From NCBI GenBank assembly GCA_032595675.1, contig JAVQMD010000001.1:1-64000 (forward strand): DNA of 64,000 nucleotides, read 5' to 3'. This document shows positions 28,455-39,635 of the stretch, piece after piece. Source of the stretch: Candidatus Electrothrix rattekaaiensis (GTDB taxonomy: Bacteria > Desulfobacterota > Desulfobulbia > Desulfobulbales > Desulfobulbaceae). Position numbers and translations under genes: made by a program. The notes under the pieces are model-generated. The model saw only the letters and a list, made by a program, of their open reading frames with translations, was not told the DNA's origin and ran no database searches. Position 1 is the stretch's first letter; each line of letters opens with the position of its first letter.

Positions 28455-30380
28455 ATGCATAAGCAACTGCAACAGGCCTGTGACCAAGGAGAAATACGGC
28501 TCTTGGATCTCCACCTCGGTCTTTTTTTAGAAAAGCAGGCCCTTGACAGAGATAGGCAGCCCACCAAGAATACCAAAAATATCGAAAGCGTGGGCAGCCG
28601 ATCAGAGCACCCCTCCCTGCTTCTTGCCGCAACCTTGGTCAGTGCCGCAGTGGGCAACGGACATGTCTGTTATCCCCTGGGCGAGGCACCTGAGCAGCCA
28701 GCTCTGGCGGAAATGGTGAAGGAAAATTGTCCCGGCCCAGAACAATGGCGGGAAGAGCTGCTCGCCACCTCCGTTGTCGGGCAGCCCGGCGAGGTCTCGC
28801 CCTTGATTCTTGATGAAAAAAATCGGCTTTATCTGCACCGGTTTTCCTGCTACGAAGAATTTATCGCCACAGCCTTGCGTCGTCGGGCAGCTACCCGTCT
28901 CGACCTTGATCTTCAGGTTGCCTCTCAACTGCTGGCCCGACTTTTTCCTCGGACCGAAAAGAACAGCGCGATTGATTATCAGAATTATCAGGATTATCAG
29001 CAGCTGGCCGCTGCTCTGGCCCTACTCAAACCTCTGGTGATTATTTCTGGTGGACCAGGAACCGGAAAAACCCATACTGTGGCCCGTATCCTAGCCGCGA
29101 TTCAGGCTCTTCATGCCCGGCAGCAGGATGAACAGAGGGGGCAGAAAAAAAGGCTGCTCAGGATCGCCCTCGCCGCTCCCACGGGTAAGGCCGCAGCCCG
29201 TCTGGAAGAATCCATTCGCAAGGCCAAGCTCTCTTTGCCGGAAGACCTCCGTCATGATATCCCGGAACAGGCCCAGACCCTGCATCGGCTGCTCGGTTCC
29301 CGGCCCGGTGCAACGGCTTTTCGTTTTAACAGGGATAATCCGTTGTACCTGGATCTGCTGATCCTGGATGAGGCCTCCATGATTGATGTAGAGATGATGG
29401 TTGGTATTTTGGAGGCCCTGCCGGAAAAAACGCGCATTATCCTGCTTGGAGACCGCAATCAGCTGGCTTCGGTGGAAGCAGGCAGCCTGTTTGCCGATCT
29501 CTGCGGCAACGATGAACTTGGTTGGTCGCCGCAACTCTGTAGAGAATTGGAGCAGCTGACTGGCACCTCGGGCTTGCCTTCCTCCTCATCAGGTGAAACA
29601 TCTGATCCTGCCCTAGCAGACTCCTTAGTCCTCCTGCGTACCAGTTATCGTTTTCAGGACAACAGCGGCATAGGTCGTCTTGCTAGCGCAGTGAAGAGCG
29701 GTTCTGTGGAGCAGGTGAACAGGGCGATGGCAGAAAATTTTGCTGATGTGGAGAGAGTGCAGTACACTGGAGCAAAGCGGGAGCAATGGCTTGAAGGTCG
29801 GATCAGAAAGGGATTTCAGCCCATGCTGACAGCCTCCACGCCGGAACAGGCCTTTGCCGCAATGGAAGAATTTCGTTTCTTATGTGCTCTGCGCAGGGGG
29901 CCGGACGGGGTTGAAGGTATCAATGCCTTGGTGACCCGGGTTCTTCGGCGAGCCGGTCTGATTTCTCCGCAAAACACGGAATGGTATCAAGGAAGACCGA
30001 TCATTATTCTCCGCAATCAATACGAAATGCAACTCTTTAACGGAGATACCGGTATCCTCTGGCAGGATGAGAAAGGACGTTTACGGGCCTGGTTCCGACG
30101 ACCAGATAACACCCTTTCTTCAATCAGCCCGGCACGGTTACCTGAGCATCAGACCGCCTATGCCATTACTGTCCATAAGGCCCAGGGGTCCGAGTTTAAT
30201 CAGGTTCTGCTTCTCTTGCCCGAGGAGGACAGTCGGGTGCTCAGTCAGGAGCTTCTCTACACCGGTATTACCCGAGCCCGCAACAGACTCATCCTCTGTG
30301 TATCTTCGGAAATAATAGCAACAACGGTCTGGCGAAAAACACAGCGCTTTTCCGGGTTGGCAGAGAAAGTACATGGTTAA
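28455..30380 (+). CDS. recD: exodeoxyribonuclease V alpha subunit-like helicase RecD
   Basis: 641 residues, a 5'-3' SF1B helicase. It has an N-terminal domain of about 185 residues, then the P-loop SGGPGTGKTHT (about 200), Walker B LDEASMIDVEM, motif III GDRNQLASVEAGSLFADL and motif VI VHKAQGSEF. RecD normally works with RecB and RecC in double-strand break repair. Neither recB nor recC is adjacent, so they are elsewhere or this acts alone as RecD2-like proteins do; the N-terminal region fits RecD1 better. GTG at 28452 directly precedes the ATG used here. Confidence 0.88.
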   Translation: MHKQLQQACDQGEIRLLDLHLGLFLEKQALDRDRQPTKNTKNIESVGSRSEHPSLLLAATLVSAAVGNGHVCYPLGEAPEQPALAEMVKENCPGPEQWREELLATSVVGQPGEVSPLILDEKNRLYLHRFSCYEEFIATALRRRAATRLDLDLQVASQLLARLFPRTEKNSAIDYQNYQDYQQLAAALALLKPLVIISGGPGTGKTHTVARILAAIQALHARQQDEQRGQKKRLLRIALAAPTGKAAARLEESIRKAKLSLPEDLRHDIPEQAQTLHRLLGSRPGATAFRFNRDNPLYLDLLILDEASMIDVEMMVGILEALPEKTRIILLGDRNQLASVEAGSLFADLCGNDELGWSPQLCRELEQLTGTSGLPSSSSGETSDPALADSLVLLRTSYRFQDNSGIGRLASAVKSGSVEQVNRAMAENFADVERVQYTGAKREQWLEGRIRKGFQPMLTASTPEQAFAAMEEFRFLCALRRGPDGVEGINALVTRVLRRAGLISPQNTEWYQGRPIIILRNQYEMQLFNGDTGILWQDEKGRLRAWFRRPDNTLSSISPARLPEHQTAYAITVHKAQGSEFNQVLLLLPEEDSRVLSQELLYTGITRARNRLILCVSSEIIATTVWRKTQRFSGLAEKVHG

Positions 30381-30417
30381 AAATATACAACTGAGTTTAA
30401 TTTTTTGAATCAAAGGA

Positions 30418-30447
30418 TTGACAGGCGAAACATCTAGCTTATACAAT
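30418..30447 (+). promoter_or_regulatory. sigma-70 type promoter of the haem lipoprotein gene
   Basis: TTGACA (30418-30423) and TACAAT (30442-30447) are separated by 18 bases, about 58 bases before the start codon at 30505. One of the best promoter matches in the window. Confidence 0.6.
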
Positions 30448-30504
30448 GTATTTATCCATGAAGAGGATAAATGCGTTTACTTATAACCAGAGAGGAAGAC
30501 CCAC

Positions 30505-31362
30505 ATGCGTATTACAAAAACAGCTGTTTTGTTCAGTAGTCTGTCATTACTTTTATCATTATCCGCTTGTAAGCAAGCAGATAACGAACAACCTGAGGTG
30601 CAGAAACCGGTGATTTCAGTAGCAACACCTGATGTTAAGGAGAGTGAGTCAGCAGCACCTCAGGAAGAAGTGCTGATTGATGATTCCGATGCCGCTGAAA
30701 AAATAGTGGAGATAACCGACAAAGATTTCGGTTGTATCCGTGATATGCAACAGATACGCGGAATGTATGTAGGAAATATGTTGGGCAATATCGACGCAAC
30801 CATTGCTGTTGCCAACTCTGAAGAAGGCGGGGTCTATCCTCCAGGAACAGTCGTGCAGATCGTTCCGGGTGAGGCTATGGTCAAGCGGGAGGCAGGCTTT
30901 AATGTGGCGACAAATGATTGGGAATTTTTTGTCCTTGATGTCTCTGCGGAGGGAAGCAAGATAGCAAGCCGGGGCGGAGAAGAGGTGAAGAATCTCTTTG
31001 GCCAGGATTGCCTTTCCTGTCATGCCCAGGCAGAGCTGAAATGGGATATGATCTGTGAGACAGGTCACGGTTGCGATCCGATTCCTCTTACTCGGGACAT
31101 GATCGTTGCCCTGCAAAAGACCGATAAGCGTTGTGCGCCGATGGAGCTTGCAGATGTTGATAAGCATGCGCTTGAAAATCTCCAGAAGCTGATTGAAACA
31201 GTTAAAGCACAGGCTGCGGAAGCAGCGAAAGCTGCTTCTGAGGTTGTCGAAGAGGCTAGCGAGGTGGTTGAGGATGCCGTCGAGATGGCACTGCCTGCTT
31301 CTGAAGAGGAGGACGCTGCCCCGGTTGAAGAAGAGGAAGAGGAAGGAGAAGGAGAACAGTAA
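30505..31362 (+). CDS. P460-like monohaem c-type cytochrome lipoprotein
   Basis: 285 residues. A lipoprotein signal peptide ends at the lipobox LSAC (Cys22), so it is membrane-anchored outside the cytoplasm. Residues about 75-200 resemble the cytochrome P460-like fold: YPPGTVVQIVPGEAMVK, NDWEFFVLDV and one haem site CLSCH. Three further cysteines (MICETGHGC and KRCAP) may form disulfides. The last 85 residues are an Ala/Glu-rich, very acidic tail. P460-type proteins oxidise N compounds or act as electron carriers; which applies cannot be read. It has its own promoter and terminator, so it is a single-gene unit. Confidence 0.7.
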   Translation: MRITKTAVLFSSLSLLLSLSACKQADNEQPEVQKPVISVATPDVKESESAAPQEEVLIDDSDAAEKIVEITDKDFGCIRDMQQIRGMYVGNMLGNIDATIAVANSEEGGVYPPGTVVQIVPGEAMVKREAGFNVATNDWEFFVLDVSAEGSKIASRGGEEVKNLFGQDCLSCHAQAELKWDMICETGHGCDPIPLTRDMIVALQKTDKRCAPMELADVDKHALENLQKLIETVKAQAAEAAKAASEVVEEASEVVEDAVEMALPASEEEDAAPVEEEEEEGEGEQ

Positions 31363-31387
31363 GATACGAAGAAGTTAAGCTCGTTGT

Positions 31388-31426
31388 AACGTCCGGTGCT
31401 CAGTGTGAGTACCGGACGTTTTTTTT
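31388..31426 (+). terminator. rho-independent terminator after the cytochrome gene
   Basis: AACGTCCGGT pairs with ACCGGACGTT and extends inward by GCTCA/TGAGT to a three-base loop, followed by eight T. A strong intrinsic terminator. Confidence 0.93.
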
Positions 31427-31778
31427 GTAAAAATCTACCACCCTTTTCTCCTCTGCATTCCTTTGACTTGTCGAAACGCACTGCTTTTGCTCGTATTCGA
31501 TTATTCGATTATTCGATTCCTTTGCCAGTTGTCTGTAGGTCAGTTTGCCTGACTTCCCCTAAGCCACAAAAATTCTGTCACCGATGGCTCATTTTGTATG
31601 GGCTTAAGCTGGTCGCCGAATTTTTTATTGATAATCCTGAAGTAGAGGAAGGGGATGCCGCAAGAAAAAATATTTGACAGAAAGGTGTAATTTTTGTAAA
31701 GCTCATACCTTTGTTAGATTTGTTTTCAATTTTGTTTAAAATAAAACGTTCTTTTCAAGAGTCATCAGGAGTGGTTAT
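31427..31778 (+). promoter_or_regulatory. gap upstream of the F1 ATP synthase operon
   Basis: No gene is supported here. A run of CGATTATT/ATTCGATT short repeats lies at about 31496-31519. A perfect TTGACA at 31674-31679 is the best -35 candidate for the atp operon, but the downstream -10 candidates (TGTAAA at 15 bases, TAAAGC at 17) are poor. The stretch just before the first gene is AT-rich, as expected for a promoter. Confidence 0.35.
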
Positions 31779-32210
31779 ATGATTTCAGTCGATATCACGG
31801 TGCTCATTCACATCATTAATATGATAGCTTTAATGTTCATCCTGAACAAGGTTCTGTACAAACCCATCATTGAGATTATGGAAAAACGACAGGATAAGCT
31901 GGATGACCTGGGTAATGACGTTGAAAAATGTGAACGAAACGCCAAAAAACGCCAAGCGGAAGTGGAAAAGAAAATGCGGGAGGCTTCGGTCAAAGCCAAG
32001 GAAGCATTAGATGCAGCCAGAAATGAGGCGGCAAAGGCAGGTGCTGAAAAGTTGGCTGTTGTTCGTCGGGAAGCAGACGGCGAAAAGGAAAAACAGCTTG
32101 CTGAAGTGCATGCCGAGTTTGAGGAAACCCGCAAAGAATTACAGGGCAACATGGAAGACTTTGCCCGAGAGATGGCCTCAAAAATACTGGGAAGGAGTCT
32201 GGAAGCATGA
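31779..32210 (+). CDS. atpF': F0F1 ATP synthase subunit b'
   Basis: 143 residues. One N-terminal membrane helix (ISVDITVLIHIINMIALMFI) is followed by a long charged alpha-helix, the dimeric peripheral stalk. It is the first gene of the F1 cluster b'-b-delta-alpha-gamma-beta-epsilon, a layout usual in Desulfobacterota in which the a and c subunits are encoded elsewhere. Its stop overlaps the next ATG by four bases (ATGA). b and b' together form a heterodimeric stalk. Confidence 0.93.
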   Translation: MISVDITVLIHIINMIALMFILNKVLYKPIIEIMEKRQDKLDDLGNDVEKCERNAKKRQAEVEKKMREASVKAKEALDAARNEAAKAGAEKLAVVRREADGEKEKQLAEVHAEFEETRKELQGNMEDFAREMASKILGRSLEA

Positions 32211-32992
32211 AAGCTCGAAGTATGAAAAAGATTGTTCCGACACTGCTCGTTGCTGGCTTGTGCGTGGGGGTATGCGCACTATCCTTTGCTCAGGAACACG
32301 GCAACGAAGGACATCCTGTTGAACAGGCTGCTGTGTATGAACAGCATGCAGAGCAGCAGGCTGAACATCAGAATCCGGCTGCCGGTACTCCTGAGGGCAC
32401 GCATGGCGATGGCACCCTAGAAGCGCACGGAACAGCAGAACATTCAGAATATGCTGCTGCTGAGCACGGTGAGAGTCATGGCGAAGGCCACGTCGCTCCT
32501 ATGATTACCAAAGCAAAGTTATGGGATCTCTTATGGCGGGCTCTGAACTTTGCCGCTTTGGTTTTTATTCTGGTCAAGTTTCTTGCCAGACCCATTGCAG
32601 CTGGCTTGGGCGGCAGGAAACGCCAGATTCAGGATGAGCTGGAGACCATGAAGGAAAAACGCGACGAGGCGGAGCAGGAATATAAGGCCTTTGAGTCGCG
32701 CTTAGCCGGAATGGACAGCGAACTGGTGGAGCTCGTTGAAAAGGCCAAAGCAATGGCTGAGGACGAGAAGGCCAGAATTCTTGCCGAGGCCGAAGCGTCG
32801 GCAAAGGATATACGGCGTCAGGCTGAAGCAGCAGTAGAAGGGGCTCTTGCTCATGCAAAGAGTAAGCTGCAGGTGGAAATTGCGGAGCAGGCTGTTGTCA
32901 TGGCTGAGGAGCTGATCGTAAAAAACCTGACTCCAGAAGATCAGGTGGCGATCACTGAACAGTATCTTGAACGTGTGGGTGCGGTACAGTGA
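32207..32992 (+). CDS. atpF: F0F1 ATP synthase subunit b with His-rich N-terminal extension
   Basis: 261 residues, much longer than the usual 160-200. The order is: a signal-peptide-like helix (IVPTLLVAGLCVGVCALSFA), a hydrophilic segment of about 75 residues very rich in His, Glu, Ala and Gly (about 30-100, some 15 His), a membrane helix (ALNFAALVFILVKFL), then the stalk helix. The extension would lie on the periplasmic side and could bind metal or protons; this is inference. Ends by overlapping the GTG start of atpH. Confidence 0.92.
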   Translation: MKARSMKKIVPTLLVAGLCVGVCALSFAQEHGNEGHPVEQAAVYEQHAEQQAEHQNPAAGTPEGTHGDGTLEAHGTAEHSEYAAAEHGESHGEGHVAPMITKAKLWDLLWRALNFAALVFILVKFLARPIAAGLGGRKRQIQDELETMKEKRDEAEQEYKAFESRLAGMDSELVELVEKAKAMAEDEKARILAEAEASAKDIRRQAEAAVEGALAHAKSKLQVEIAEQAVVMAEELIVKNLTPEDQVAITEQYLERVGAVQ

Positions 32993-33537
32993 AACAGACA
33001 ATTATAGCAAAGCGATATGCCAGGGCGATCTTTACACTCGGGCAAGAAAACGGGACTGTTGATAGCTACGCGGAGACGCTCTGCACCATTGCTGATCTCT
33101 TTGATGATCCGGCACTTGAAGTCGCAGAAACCCTTGTCAATCCTCTGTATCCGCTTGAGGCCAGACATAAAGTTATGACCGCGATTGCGGAAGCCGCCGG
33201 TGCCGATGCCCTGACGACCGCCTTTCTTAATCTCCTGGTAGAGCGGAAACGGATTGATGTTTTGCGAGAAGTCGCGGACCAGATTCGTGAGCTGCTTGAC
33301 CTTGAAAAGAATATCAGTCACGGTCGTGTCACATCGGCAATGGAGCTTGATGAAGTACTGCTCGGCAAGATTCAGGCAAAGCTGGAAGAAATTACAGGTC
33401 ATAAGGTAATTCTTGAAACACAGGTTGATCCCTCGATTATCGGCGGCATGATAGCTAGAGTCGGAGATCTGGTGTTGGACGGAAGTATTAGAACACAACT
33501 TAATGGATTAAAAGAATCTATCAAGGGGAGAGAATAG
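32989..33537 (+). CDS. atpH: F0F1 ATP synthase subunit delta
   Basis: 182 residues, the OSCP/delta subunit that ties the peripheral stalk to the top of F1. Typical N-terminal [12 protein letters not shown] and C-terminal region with [20 protein letters not shown]. It starts with GTG overlapping the atpF stop (GTGA) and ends four bases before atpA. Confidence 0.95.
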   Translation: MKQTIIAKRYARAIFTLGQENGTVDSYAETLCTIADLFDDPALEVAETLVNPLYPLEARHKVMTAIAEAAGADALTTAFLNLLVERKRIDVLREVADQIRELLDLEKNISHGRVTSAMELDEVLLGKIQAKLEEITGHKVILETQVDPSIIGGMIARVGDLVLDGSIRTQLNGLKESIKGRE

Positions 33538-33541
33538 TCAG

Positions 33542-35065
33542 ATGCAGATCAAAGCCTCAGAAATCAGTCGGATCATAAAGGATCAGATCGCCGGTTATGC
33601 CAGCGATATAGATCTGAAAGAAACCGGAACAGTCCTTTCGGTCGGTGACGGTATTGCCCGTGTATATGGTGTTGAAAACTGTCAGGCCATGGAGTTGCTT
33701 GAGTTCCCCGGCGGCATCATGGGACTCGCTCTGAACCTGGAGGAGGACAATGTCGGTGTTGCGGTCATGGGAAATGTCCGTCATATTAAGGAAGGCGACA
33801 TAGTCAAGCGGACCGGAAAAATCGCCCAGGTTCCGGTCGGCCCGGAATTGGAAGGCCGGGTGGTTGACGGTATCGGGCTGCCCATTGACGGTAAAGGAGC
33901 GATTGAGGCCAAAGAAACCCGGAAAATGGAATTACTGGCTCCCGGTGTTATCGCCCGTAAGGGTGTGCATGAGCCCTGCTACACCGGTTATAAGGCGGTT
34001 GATGCTATGACCCCGGTGGGTCGCGGTCAGCGTGAGCTGGTGATCGGTGACCGTCAGATCGGTAAGACAGCCCTTTGTGTGGATGCGATCATCGCCCAAA
34101 AAGACAGCGGCATACATTGTGTGTACGTCGCCACGGGACAGAAAAAATCCACGGTTGCTCTGGTGGTCGAGGCCCTGCGGAAAAACGGTGCTATGGAATA
34201 CACCACCGTGGTTGCGGCCTGTGCCTCTGATCCTGCTCCGATGCAGTATGTTTCCGCGATGGTCGGCTGCGCAATGGCTGAGTACTGGCGCGATAGCGGT
34301 CAGCATTCTCTGATTATATATGATGACCTTTCCAAGCAGGCGGTCGCCTATCGTGAGCTGTCTCTGCTGCTCCGTCGTCCGCCGGGACGTGAGGCCTATC
34401 CGGGTGATATTTTCTTCAACCACTCCCGTCTGCTGGAGCGGGCCGCCAAAGTCAGCGATGAGCTCGGTGCTGGTTCCATGACCGCTCTGCCCATCATTGA
34501 GACCCAGGCTGGAGACGTTTCCGCCTTTATCCCGACCAATGTTATTTCCATTACCGACGGTCAGGTTTTTCTGGAGCCAAGCCTGTTCTTTGCTGGTGTT
34601 CGCCCGGCGATCAACGTAGGTATTTCCGTATCACGCGTCGGTGGTGCAGCCCAGGTGAAGGCTATGAAGCAGGTCGCGGGTACCCTGCGTCTTGACTTGG
34701 CCCAGTACCGTGAGCTAGCAGCCTTTGCCGGTTTCGGTTCTGACCTAGACGCTGCCACTCAGGCCCAGCTGACCCGAGGTGAGCGTCTGGTTGAGATCCT
34801 CAAACAACCCCAGTACCAGCCCCTGTCCATGGAAAAGCAGGTCACGATTATCTTTGCTGGCACCAAAGGGTTTCTTGATAAATTTCCTGTCGATACTCTT
34901 GCAGATTACGAGCAGGAAATGTACAGCTATATTGAGACCAATGAGCCGTCGATTTTTACGGAGCTGCAGGAAAAACAAGAGATTTCAAGCGAGCTGGATG
35001 AAAAAATGAGAAAAACGCTGACTGCTTTTGGTGAGGCGTTTAAAGCGACTAAAGGGCTGAACTGA
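33542..35065 (+). CDS. atpA: F0F1 ATP synthase subunit alpha
   Basis: 507 residues, the regulatory nucleotide-binding subunit of F1. The P-loop is GDRQIGKTA (about 170-178), and the alpha signature [14 protein letters not shown] lies near residue 355. The length is standard. It is followed by a 94-base spacer that contains a degenerate short repeat (GAACTGAGG, GTCTCAACTAAAGG, CTGAACTAAGGG). Confidence 0.98.
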   Translation: MQIKASEISRIIKDQIAGYASDIDLKETGTVLSVGDGIARVYGVENCQAMELLEFPGGIMGLALNLEEDNVGVAVMGNVRHIKEGDIVKRTGKIAQVPVGPELEGRVVDGIGLPIDGKGAIEAKETRKMELLAPGVIARKGVHEPCYTGYKAVDAMTPVGRGQRELVIGDRQIGKTALCVDAIIAQKDSGIHCVYVATGQKKSTVALVVEALRKNGAMEYTTVVAACASDPAPMQYVSAMVGCAMAEYWRDSGQHSLIIYDDLSKQAVAYRELSLLLRRPPGREAYPGDIFFNHSRLLERAAKVSDELGAGSMTALPIIETQAGDVSAFIPTNVISITDGQVFLEPSLFFAGVRPAINVGISVSRVGGAAQVKAMKQVAGTLRLDLAQYRELAAFAGFGSDLDAATQAQLTRGERLVEILKQPQYQPLSMEKQVTIIFAGTKGFLDKFPVDTLADYEQEMYSYIETNEPSIFTELQEKQEISSELDEKMRKTLTAFGEAFKATKGLN

Positions 35066-35159
35066 GGTTCTTAACTGAAGGTCTCAACTAAAGGCCTGAA
35101 CTAAGGGCCTGCACGAAGCTCGAAGTTCGAAGAGCAAGGAACTGCAAGGAACTGATCAC

Positions 35160-36029
35160 ATGCCTGGATTAAAGGATGTCAAAAATAAAATAGAAGGCGT
35201 CTCAAAGACTTCGCAGATTACCAAGGCCATGAATATGGTTGCCTCTGCGAAACTGCGCGGTGCGCAGGAGAGAATGGTGACCTTCCGGCCCTATGCGGAA
35301 AAATTCGCCGAGACCATGAAGGATCTGTCCGGCGGCATGAGCGGCAACCAGCCGCTTATGGAAGTCCGTGAGGTGCAGACTGTTGAACTTATTGTCGTCA
35401 CCTCCGACCGAGGGCTTTGCGGGAGTTTTAATGCCCATATTATCTCTACGGCACAAAAGCTCATAAATCAATTTGAGGCAGAGGGAAAAGAGGTCAGTCT
35501 GATCACGGTGGGCAATAAGGCTGCTCAGGCCTTTAGGCGATCCGGGAAGATTCGTGAATCCTATAAGGATATCATGGGTACTTTTCAGATGTACCATGCC
35601 CGTGACATATCTCGGAGTGCCACCCTGAATTTTCTCTCAGGAGAAACTGATGAGGTGCGGGTCGTGTATGCACGCTTTCTTTCTATGGCCAAACAGCAAC
35701 CGACCGAGGAAACGCTGTTGCCCATTAAACCTCTTGAGCAGGGAGAGGAGGAAAAGACCGGTACGGCTGTGGAGTATATCTATGAGCCCGATCCTGAACA
35801 GATTATGGAGGCCCTTCTCCCGCTGTATCTGAATGTACAGGTCTATCATGCTATGATTGAGGTTGCGGCCGGTGAGCATGCGGCTCGAATGGCGGCTATG
35901 GATAATGCAACCAATGCATGCGGAGATATTATCAGTGAGTTGACGCAATTGTACAATAAGGCTCGCCAGGCGGCCATTACCGGCGATCTTATGGATATCG
36001 TCGGTGGTGCTGAGGCACTGAAGGGGTAA
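35160..36029 (+). CDS. atpG: F0F1 ATP synthase subunit gamma
   Basis: 289 residues, the rotor shaft of F1. The N-terminal helix is GLKDVKNKIEGVSKTSQITKA, a conserved core SDRGLCGSFN lies near residue 82, and the C-terminal helix has MDNATNACGDIISELTQLYN. The gene is intact. Its last 190 or so bases occur a second time, decayed, at 37501-37700, just before atpD, beyond two unrelated genes that split the operon here. Confidence 0.97.
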   Translation: MPGLKDVKNKIEGVSKTSQITKAMNMVASAKLRGAQERMVTFRPYAEKFAETMKDLSGGMSGNQPLMEVREVQTVELIVVTSDRGLCGSFNAHIISTAQKLINQFEAEGKEVSLITVGNKAAQAFRRSGKIRESYKDIMGTFQMYHARDISRSATLNFLSGETDEVRVVYARFLSMAKQQPTEETLLPIKPLEQGEEEKTGTAVEYIYEPDPEQIMEALLPLYLNVQVYHAMIEVAAGEHAARMAAMDNATNACGDIISELTQLYNKARQAAITGDLMDIVGGAEALKG

Positions 36030-36112
36030 TTATTTTTTATGATCGAGCAAAATTACTGATCAGTTTTTTTGCTCCACCTATCACATTCAATTTTCTTGAG
36101 GGAGGCATAGGA

Positions 36113-36718
36113 ATGAAACGGTTATTCTATATGGCGTTAACAATATTTTTTGTGGTGGGGGCGCATACAGCTGCGCAAGCCGAGGCCCAAAGCCGTTTAA
36201 ATGATAGTGTAACGAGTGTTAGGCCCGGGGACATATTAGGAGGAGGGCATATAGGGATAAAACCCCCGGAAACAGATTTGCGTGTAGGTGGAATCAGTTG
36301 TGGGCTATACTGTTGTGAATGTCAGCTCAACGGTGGACTCAAAGGGCTCAAAGATATAGGTGCTTTTTATATGAAAGAAATCAGCGTGGGCATTTCTAAT
36401 TATCCGTCCAGCAATGGAGGTCATGTAAATATACCATCAGTATTGACGCTGACATATTATGACTTGACGAAAAATCAGGAGGTAACAGTTGTTAGAAAAC
36501 TTCCTAAGATGCCATCAAAGATGGTTCTTGACGAAAAACATATTGAGCATTATCATACCTTTATTAATGTAGTTAACTCTCCAGTACTGGTAAAAAAATC
36601 GAAAGGTATTCGTGTAGAAATAGCACCAATAAATGACAATACTATTGATAAGGATTCTGCTAATAATGTTAAAATATTTAATGAATGTGATCGAGATTCT
36701 CAAATAGAGATATTCTAA
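36113..36718 (+). CDS. secreted protein of unknown function, paralogue 1, inserted in the atp operon
   Basis: 201 residues, not recognised. A signal peptide (MKRLFYMALTIFFVVGAHTAAQA) is followed by EAQSRLNDS. The mature part has LRVGGISCGLYCCEC, a beta-rich centre and a C-terminal DKDSANNVKIFNECD. It is a clear paralogue of the next gene: shared AEAQSR, TDLRV, YYDL, RELPKMP-like and KKSKGIR segments. Probably a small disulfide-bonded periplasmic or outer protein. GAGGGAGGC ribosome site. AT-rich compared with atpG and atpD, so likely acquired. Confidence 0.7.
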   Translation: MKRLFYMALTIFFVVGAHTAAQAEAQSRLNDSVTSVRPGDILGGGHIGIKPPETDLRVGGISCGLYCCECQLNGGLKGLKDIGAFYMKEISVGISNYPSSNGGHVNIPSVLTLTYYDLTKNQEVTVVRKLPKMPSKMVLDEKHIEHYHTFINVVNSPVLVKKSKGIRVEIAPINDNTIDKDSANNVKIFNECDRDSQIEIF

Positions 36719-36852
36719 CCAGTGGAGATATGGGAAAGATCGGTGGTGCTACAAGGTGTATCTATAAAAACATCATGTATGAGTAACTTTCGTCCGATGT
36801 ATCGGAAAATTGATCACAATGTATGAATAATTCTGGCGTTAGAGGTATAGAA

Positions 36853-37401
36853 ATGAAACAGTTACGTTATTATGTATTGTTAATAGTATGTCTTGTGATG
36901 ACTGCGGCTCAAGCTGAAGCCCAAAGCCGTTCAAATAATGGTGTGATAGGGCTTAGGAATCCATCAGTTACGAGAATAGGACTGCCAAAAACAGATTTAC
37001 GGGTGGATAAAATTTTTTGTGGATGGGACTGTTGTCCGAGCGAAGAATGCGACCTCAAGGGTGTGAATGCGTTTTATATGGAGAAAATCAAAGTGCGTGT
37101 TACTAACTATCCGTGCAGCGATGGCAAGCATATAAATGTTGAATCAGTATTGAAGGTGACATATTATGATTTGCTTAAACATAAAGAAGTAGAAATTATC
37201 AGGGAGTTACCTAAAATGCCAAACGATAATAATGGACATTGGTTCATTGACAATCTCATTGTTAATGTACCTGTGTTGATAAAAAAATCAAAAGGCATTC
37301 GTGCAGAAATAACTCCCAAAAATGTCAATATTATTGATGGCGACTCTTCTAACAATGTTAAGATAATCAACGATTGCTATTACTATTCGACTCTTGAATA
37401 A
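36853..37401 (+). CDS. secreted protein of unknown function, paralogue 2, inserted in the atp operon
   Basis: 182 residues, not recognised. Signal peptide MKQLRYYVLLIVCLVMTAAQA, then EAQSR as in paralogue 1. Cysteines lie in KIFCGWDCCPSEEC. Shared segments with 36113 are TDLRVDKI, FYMEKIKV, VTYYDL, RELPKMP and VLIKKSKGIRAEI, so the pair arose by duplication followed by strong divergence. The ATG at 36853 is chosen (AGAGG seven bases before); an in-frame ATG at 36823 would put ten residues before the signal peptide. Confidence 0.7.
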   Translation: MKQLRYYVLLIVCLVMTAAQAEAQSRSNNGVIGLRNPSVTRIGLPKTDLRVDKIFCGWDCCPSEECDLKGVNAFYMEKIKVRVTNYPCSDGKHINVESVLKVTYYDLLKHKEVEIIRELPKMPNDNNGHWFIDNLIVNVPVLIKKSKGIRAEITPKNVNIIDGDSSNNVKIINDCYYYSTLE

Positions 37402-37500
37402 TCCATCATGGATGATTCTAACCTGTGAATACAGGAAAAGACCAAGACTGTAGTAGGGCATATTTATTCATCTAATTCCATATAAGATTATGAGAACTCT

Positions 37501-37700
37501 CATGCTGCTACATCCGAATGTACAGGTCTACCATGCTATGAGTAAGCATGCGGCCTCAATGACAGTGGTGGGTAAGGCAACCAAGGTATGTGAAGATATT
37601 TGTCAACAAGTTGATGAAATTGTACAATAAGGCTCGCCAGGCAGCCATTACCGGTGATCTCATGGATATCGTCGGTGGTGCTGAGGCACTGAAGGGCTGA
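37501..37700 (+). pseudogene. decayed duplicate of the atpG 3' end
   Basis: From GAATGTACAGGTCTA (37516) the sequence follows atpG from 35831 to its stop, with an internal deletion and many changes in the first half. The last 75 bases are almost identical, ending CACTGAAGGGCTGA at 37698-37700 against CACTGAAGGGGTAA at 36029. No start or full frame remains. It marks the point at which the two secreted-protein genes entered the operon. Confidence 0.9.
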
Positions 37701-39188
<1,488 letters not shown>

Positions 39189-39218
39189 TTCGTTCAAGCG
39201 AACCTGAGGTAGAAAACA

Positions 39219-39635
39219 ATGGCACAGATTCATCTTGAAGTAGTAACCCCCACCGGACCGGTTGTCAGTGAGGATGTGGACATCGTCACCGCACCCGGTG
39301 TTGAGGGCGAGTTTGGTGTGCTGGCAAATCATGCTCCGTTTTTGAGTGCGATTAAAACAGGTACCTTGGTCTTTAAACAGGATAAGCGGGAAAAATTCCT
39401 GATGGTCAGCAGCGGCTTTGCCGAGGTGTCGAATAATAAAGCCACCTTTTTGGTCGAAACTGCCGAGTTTGGGCACGAGATTGACGTGGACCGTGCTCTG
39501 GAAGCGAAAGAGCGGGCGGAAAAACGCTTGGCAAGGGATATCGCTCATGCTGATGATCTTGACCGAATCCGAGCCGAAATTTCTTTACAGCGGGCTGTTG
39601 CTCGCATAGCTGCTGCGCAACGGACTAAGCTCTAA
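39219..39635 (+). CDS. atpC: F0F1 ATP synthase subunit epsilon
   Basis: 138 residues, the regulatory rotor subunit. N-terminal beta barrel ([18 protein letters not shown], then [19 protein letters not shown]) and C-terminal helical pair ending [10 protein letters not shown]. Last gene of the operon, with its own terminator. Its final 120 bases, with the terminator and downstream DNA, are duplicated at 40667-40990. Confidence 0.96.
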   Translation: MAQIHLEVVTPTGPVVSEDVDIVTAPGVEGEFGVLANHAPFLSAIKTGTLVFKQDKREKFLMVSSGFAEVSNNKATFLVETAEFGHEIDVDRALEAKERAEKRLARDIAHADDLDRIRAEISLQRAVARIAAAQRTKL

